DNA of 64,000 nucleotides. It comes from Paratinospora sagittata (Eukaryota > Streptophyta > Magnoliopsida > Ranunculales > Menispermaceae). Of the stretch, positions 57,948 to 64,000 are shown one piece after another; the first letter of the stretch is position 1; the number at the start of each line of letters is the position of its first letter. The DNA is taken from the NCBI GenBank assembly GCA_035771175.1, contig JAYMFD010001271.1, positions 1,426,001 through 1,490,000 on the forward strand, read 5' to 3'. The translations under genes were made by a program, and so were the position numbers. The notes under the pieces are model-generated. The model ran no database searches, was not told the DNA's origin, and saw only the letters and a list, made by a program, of their open reading frames with translations.

Positions 57948-60900
57948 TTGTTTTAAACTGTAAGTATATAAAGTGTTCTCAGTAAGAGAACAGAACACAT
58001 CACCTATATTCTTTCTCTGAGAGCTACAACTAATCATCAGCAACACATCAAATTATAGCTATCAAAGTCTACAAAGATCAAGCTCTAAGAACGAGGACAT
58101 ATCTCAATGCTACTGCGTTAGTTCAATCTTAGGTGTGTAGGCTAACCTCTCGATCAATCTCAGCACGAAAACTCACTAAATTGCAAAGTCTTCAATATCA
58201 CTTGGATTTAGTATTTGATTTTGACAAAATATTTTCCGAAAGGTTTTAATCATAATTTCAATGAGTTTTGAATGATTTAAAAGTGTTTTGAGTCAATGAA
58301 ATGGTTCTTAAGTGTTAAAATATTAGTTTTTCCAATATCGGGCTATCCACCACTTTGCCAAAATTTTACAAAAGGTAATAGCGCACTATCAGTGTTGATA
58401 GCACGCTGATAGGGTTGAATAACCAAAAATCAAATTTTCCTGAAAATTGCCTACAATGCGCTATCCCTTTTGATAACTCGCTATAAAGTAGTTACCGTGA
58501 TCTTTCGATTTTTACTAAAATTGGCAATAGCTTGCAATAGGCCAAGATTGCACGCTAACGGAAAGTCCAAAAAACTCGAGCTCTTGGGTATGTGTATATC
58601 GACTTACAATAGCCCGCTATAAGTCATTAGGGGATTGCATGCTATCCAAGTTTGAGTTCGAAATCTCACATTTGTAACGAGAAAAACGGAGGCCCTTCCT
58701 TTTGCTCGATTTTTCCATTCCTTACACAGTTTTGACGGGGAATCGTAACTGAAATATTCGCCACTAAGACATGGATGATGCCCATTGTTTCGCACGGCCA
58801 AAACAAATTTAGATTAAACAATGTTTTGAATTCAAATCATTTCCTACTCTCTTGCTCTTTAAGCTGCAATTGCTAATTTAATAAAACACTCATTGTCTAA
58901 TTTTCAAAGATACAACACACACGATTTCAGCAAGTTAGACTGAGCTTTTCGAAGAGTATTTCAAAAGAAGAAAGTCGTGATTGTTGCATTGCCAATAAAT
59001 GCTTGGACCCGAATCAAAGTTGGAAACTGTCTTGAAGATAACTTCATTGTTTAACAAGTTCTTCATTATATCCCTTTTGTGCTGAGATTTTAAGAAGCAA
59101 TTCAATGTTTTAAACTGTAAGTATATAAAGTGTTCTCAGTAAGAGAACAGAACACATCACCTATATTCTTTCTCTGAGAGCTACAACTAATCATCAACAA
59201 CACATCAAATTATAGCTATCAAAGTCTACAAAGATCAAGCTCTAAGAACGAGGACATATCTCAATGCTACTGCGTTAGTTCAATCTTAGGTGTGTAGGCT
59301 AACCTCTCGATCAATCTCAGCACGAAAACTCACTAAATTGCAAAGTCTTCAATATCACTTGGATTTAGTATTTGATTTTGACAAAATATTTTCCGAAAGG
59401 TTTTAATCATAATTTCAATGAGTTTTGAATGATTTAAAAGTGTTTTGAGTCAATGAAATGGTTCTTAAGTGTTAAAATATTAGTTTTTCCAATATCGGGC
59501 TATCCACCACTTTGCCAAAATTTTACAAAAGGTAATAGCGCACTATCAGTGTTGATAGCACGCTGATAGGGTTGAATAACCAAAAATCAAATTTTTCTGA
59601 AAATTGCCTACAACGCGCTATCCCTTTTGATAACTCGCTATAAAGTAGTTACCGTGATCTTTCGATTTTTACTAAAATTGGCAATAGCTTGCAATAGGCC
59701 AAGATTGCACGCTAACGGAAAGTCCAAAAAACTCGAGCTCTTGGGTATGTGTATATCGACTTACAATAGCCCGCTATAAGTCATTAGGGGATTGCATGCT
59801 ATCCAAGTTTGAGTTCGAAATCTCACATTTCTAACGAGAAAAACGGAGGCCCTTCCTTTTGCTCGATTTTTCCATTCATTACACAGTTTTGACGGGGAAT
59901 CGTAACTGAAATATTCGCCACTAAGACATGGATGATGCCCATTGTTTCGCACGGCCAAAACAAATTTAGATTAAACAATGTTTTGAATTCAAATCATTTC
60001 CTACTCTCTTGCTCTTTAAGCTGCAATTGCTAATTTAATAAAACACTCATTGTCTAATTTTCAAAGATACAACACACACGATTTCAGCAAGTTAGACTGA
60101 GCTTTTCGAAGAGTATTTCAAAAGAAGAAAGTCGTGATTGTTGCATTGCCAATAAATGCTTGGACCCGAATCAAAGTTGGAAACTGTCTTGAAGATAACT
60201 TCATTGTTTAACAAGTTCTTCATTATATCCCTTTTGTGCTGAGATTTTAAGAAGCAATTCATTGTTTTAAACTGTAAGTATATAAAGTGTTCTCAGTAAG
60301 AGAACAGAACACATCACCTATATTCTTTCTCTGAGAGCTACAACTAATCATCAGCAACACATCAAATTATAGCTATCAAAGTCTACAAAGATCAAGCTCT
60401 AAGAACGAGGACATATCTCAATGCTACTGCGTTAGTTCAATCTTAGGTGTGTAGGCTAACCTCTCGATCAATCTCAGCACGAAAACTCACTAAATTGCAA
60501 AGTCTTCAATATCACTTGGATTTAGTATTTGATTTTGACAAAATATTTTCCGAAAGGTTTTAATCATAATTTCAATGAGTTTTGAATGATTTAAAAGTGT
60601 TTTGAGTCAATGAAATGGTTCTTAAGTGTTAAAATATTAGTTTTTCCAATATCGGGCTATCCACCACTTTGCCAAAATTTTACAAAAGGTAATAGCGCAC
60701 TATCAGTGTTGATAGCACGCTGATAGGGTTGAATAACCAAAAATCAAATTTTCCTGAAAATTGCCTACAACGCGCTATCCCTTTTGATAACTCGCTATAA
60801 AGTAGTTACCGTGATCTTTCGATTTTTACTAAAATTGGCAATAGCTTGCAATAGGCCAAGATTGCACGCTAACGGAAAGTCCAAAAAACTCGAGCTCTTG

Positions 60901-62575
60901 GGTATGTGTATATCGACTTACAATAGCCCGCTATAAGTCATTAGGGGATTGCATGCTATCCAAGTTTGAGTTCGAAATCTCACATTTCTAACGAGAAAAA
61001 CGGAGGCCCTTCCTTTTGCTCGATTTTTCCATTCCTTACACAGTTTTGACGGGGAATCGTAACTGAAATATTCGCCACTAAGACATGGATGATGCCCATT
61101 GTTTCGCACGGCCAAAACAAATTTAGATTAAACAATGTTTTGAATTCAAATCATTTCCTACTCTCTTGCTCTTTAAGCTGCAATTGCTAATTTAATAAAA
61201 CACTCATTGTCTAATTTTCAAAGATACAACACACACGATTTCAGCAAGTTAGACTGAGCTTTTCGAAGAGTATTTCAAAAGAAGAAAGTCGTGATTGTTG
61301 CATTGCCAATAAATGCTTGGACCCGAATCAAAGTTGGAAACTGTCTTGAAGATAACTTCATTGTTTAACAAGTTCTTCATTATATCCCTTTTGTGCTGAG
61401 ATTTTAAGAAGCAATTCAATGTTTTAAACTGTAAGTATATAAAGTGTTCTCAGTAAGAGAACAGAACACATCACCTATATTCTTTCTCTGAGAGCTACAA
61501 CTAATCATCAACAACACATCAAATTATAGCTATCAAAGTCTACAAAGATCAAGCTCTAAGAACGAGGACATATCTCAATGCTACTGCGTTAGTTCAATCT
61601 TAGGTGTGTAGGCTAACCTCTCGATCAATCTCAGCACGAAAACTCACTAAATTGCAAAGTCTTCAATATCACTTGGATTTAGTATTTGATTTTGACAAAA
61701 TATTTTCCGAAAGGTTTTAATCATAATTTCAATGAGTTTTGAATGATTTAAAAGTGTTTTGAGTCAATGAAATGGTTCTTAAGTGTTAAAATATTAGTTT
61801 TTCCAATATCGGGCTATCCACCACTTTGCCAAAATTTTACAAAAGGTAATAGCGCACTATCAGTGTTGATAGCACGCTGATAGGGTTGAATAACCAAAAA
61901 TCAAATTTTTCTGAAAATTGCCTACAACGCGCTATCCCTTTTGATAACTCGCTATAAAGTAGTTACCGTGATCTTTCGATTTTTACTAAAATTGGCAATA
62001 GCTTGCAATAGGCCAAGATTGCACGCTAACGGAAAGTCCAAAAAACTCGAGCTCTTGGGTATGTGTATATCGACTTACAATAGCCCGCTATAAGTCATTA
62101 GGGGATTGCATGCTATCCAAGTTTGAGTTAGAAATCTCACATTTCTAACGAGAAAAACGGAGGCCCTTTCCCTTGCTCGATTTTTCCATTCCTTACACAA
62201 TTTTGACGGGGAATCGTAACTGAAATATTCTCCACTAAGACATGGATGATGCCCATTGTTTCGCACGGCCAAAACAACTTTAGATTAAACAATGTTTCGA
62301 ATTCAAATCATTTCCTACTCTCTTGCTCTTTAAGCTGCAATTGCTAATTTAATAAAACACTCATTGTCTAATTTTCAAAGATACAACACACACGATTTCA
62401 GCAAGTTAGACTGAGCTTTTCGAAGAGTATTTCAAAAGAAGAAAGTCGTGATTCTTGCATAGCCAATAAATGCTTGGACCCGAATCAAAGTTGGAAACTG
62501 TCTTGAAGATAACTTCATTGTTTAACAAGTTCTTCATTATATCCCTTTTGTGCTGAGATTTTAAGAAGCAATTCA
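57948..62575 (+). repeat. Satellite array, 1157-bp monomers in a 2314-bp dimer
   Basis: Monomers start at 57948, 59105, 60262 and 61419, each 1157 bp. Private variants alternate: CATCAGCAACAC at about 58036 and 60350, TTCAATG at 59105 and 61419, and CCATTCATTAC at about 57560 and 59874, each pair 2314 bp apart. The dimer is therefore a higher-order repeat. No gene is supportable. Confidence 0.9.
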
Positions 62576-64000
62576 TTGTTTTAAACTGTAAGTATATGAA
62601 GTGTTCTCAGTAAGAGAACAGAACACATCACCTATATTCTTTCTCTAAGAGCTACAACTAATCATCAAAAACACATCAAATTATAGCTATCAAAGTCTAC
62701 AAATATCAAGCTCTAAGAACGAAGACATATCTCAATGCTAATGCGTTAATTCAATCTTAGGTGTGTAGGGTAACCACTCGATCAATCTCAGCACGAAAAC
62801 TCTCTAAATTGCAAAGTCTTCAATATCACTTGGATTTTGTATTTGATTTTGACAAAATATTTTCCGAAAGGTTTTAATCATAATTTCAATGAGTTTTGAA
62901 TGATTTAAAAGTGTTTTGAGTCAATGAAATGGTTCTTAAGTGTTAAAATATTAATTTTTCCAAAATCGGGCTATCCACCACTTTGCCAAAATTTTACAAA
63001 AGGTAATAGCGCACTATCAGTGTTGATAGCACGCTGATAGGGTTGAATAATCAAAAATCAATTTTTCTGGAAAATTGCCTACAACGCGCTATCCCTTTTG
63101 ATAACTCGCTATAAAGTAGTTACCGTGATCTTTCGATTTTTACTAAAATGGGCAATAGCGTGCAATAGGCCTAGATTGCACGCTAACGGAAAGTCCAAAA
63201 GACTCGAGCTCTTGGGTATGTGTAAATCGACTTACAGTAGCCCGCTATAAGTCATTAGGGGGCATGATACACAACCCAATTGCATGCTATCCAAGTTTTG
63301 AGTTAGAAATCTCACATTTCTAACGAGAAAAACGGAGGCCCTTTCCCTTGCTCGATTTTTCCATTGCTTACACAGTTTTGACGAGGAATCGTAACTGAAA
63401 TATTCTCCACTAAGACATGGATGATGCCCATTGTTTCGCACGGCCAAAACAACTTTAGATTAAACAATGTTTTGAATTCAAATCATTTCCTACTCATTTG
63501 CTCTTTAAGCTGCAATTGCTAATTTAATAAAACACTCATTGTCTAATTTTCAAAGATACAACACACACGATTTCAGCAAGTTAGACTGAGCTTTCCGAAG
63601 AGTATTTCAAAAGAAAAAAGTCGTGATTCTTGCATTGCCAATAAATGCTTCGACCCGAATCAAAGTTGGAAACTGTCTTGAAGATAATTTCATTGTTTAA
63701 CAAGCTCTTCATTATATTCCTTTTGTGCTGAGATTTTAAGAAGCAATTCATTGTTTTAAACTGTAACTATATGAAGTGTTCTCAGTAAGAGAACACAACA
63801 CCTCACCTATATTCTTTCTCTGAGAGCTACAACTAATCATCAAAAACACATCAAATTATAGCTATCAAAGTCTACAAAGATCAAGCTCTAAGAACGAAGA
63901 CATATCTCAATGCTAATGCGTTAGTTCAATCTTAGGTGTGTAGGGTTACCTCTCGATCAATCTCAGCACGAAAACTCTCTAAATTGCAAAGTCTTCAATA
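62576..64000 (+). repeat. Satellite array continuing past the right window edge
   Basis: Monomers start at 62576 (1175 bp) and 63751 (cut by the window). These are less like the homogeneous block: the first regains GCATGATACACAACCCA (near 63264) and has GCAATAGCGTGCAATAGG, so it resembles the intermediate unit at 46353. The array does not end inside the window. Confidence 0.9.

Noticed and set aside
45851..63447. Recurring 65- and 72-codon minus-strand open frames, one per satellite monomer
   Set aside because: They recur because the monomers are nearly identical. The two versions are in different frames set by single-T changes, most left-hand monomers have the frame broken, and no coding family is recognisable.
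5446..64000. CRISPR-like or phage-like direct repeat array
   Set aside because: The repeat is over a kilobase long with no unique spacers, and the surrounding sequence is plant retroelement DNA.
5446..64000. Ribosomal DNA intergenic spacer or 5S array
   Set aside because: I see no 18S, 5.8S, 25S or 5S sequence in any monomer, and the monomer has no pol I or pol III gene structure I can recognise.

Overview
The window looks like heterochromatic nuclear DNA from a flowering plant. It contains no convincing intact host gene, no structural RNA gene, no CRISPR array and no bacterial-type operon. Three plant-type signatures support this reading: Ty1/copia gag fragments of the UBN2/DUF4219 type, a Ty3/gypsy LTR with the characteristic polypurine tract and terminal pol residues, and a long satellite with a monomer of about 1.16-1.18 kb. 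The species cannot be named from the sequence.

Layout. (1) Positions 1-5445 hold a tandem array of about eleven copies of one piece of a copia gag gene, all on the minus strand. The basic period is 519 bp (173 codons), so undamaged copies join in frame. Most copies carry stops, frameshifts or deletions; the longest open stretch is 369 codons at 3567-4676. The array continues past the left edge of the window. (2) From about 5446 to the right edge runs one satellite array in a single orientation, with 49 monomer starts. Most of the left and centre has an 1184-bp monomer (some 1173/1174), and the right part has a 1157/1158-bp monomer. (3) At 12581-14641 a 2061-bp retroelement-derived insertion splits one monomer, flanked by the 5-bp duplication AATTC. 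It contains a minus-strand gypsy-type LTR of about 1553 bp with a TATA box, a nine-copy 20/21-bp minisatellite whose core GAACGTTC resembles a heat-shock element, a polypurine tract, the last codons of pol, and a tRNA-like pol III promoter pair typical of plant SINEs.

The satellite records its own history. An 8286-bp, seven-monomer block is duplicated next to itself (about 23.3-31.6 kb and 31.6-39 kb) with a conversion-like patch inside. There are also a near-perfect 1183-bp tandem duplicate, a 2357-bp two-monomer duplicate, and an abrupt switch between monomer families inside a truncated 995-bp monomer at about 45.56 kb. The right block (47.5-62.6 kb) is highly homogeneous and shows dimeric higher-order repeats of 2314-2316 bp. 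Monomer length classes trace to discrete events: loss of one copy of a 10-bp unit CGCTATCCCT, loss of about 17 bp elsewhere, and single-base homopolymer changes.

Nothing here works together as a gene system. The most interesting items are the heat-shock-like array placed 15 bp upstream of the LTR TATA box, the conserved cluster of GCTAT palindromes and hairpins in each satellite monomer, the in-frame gag module array, and the readable amplification history of the satellite.
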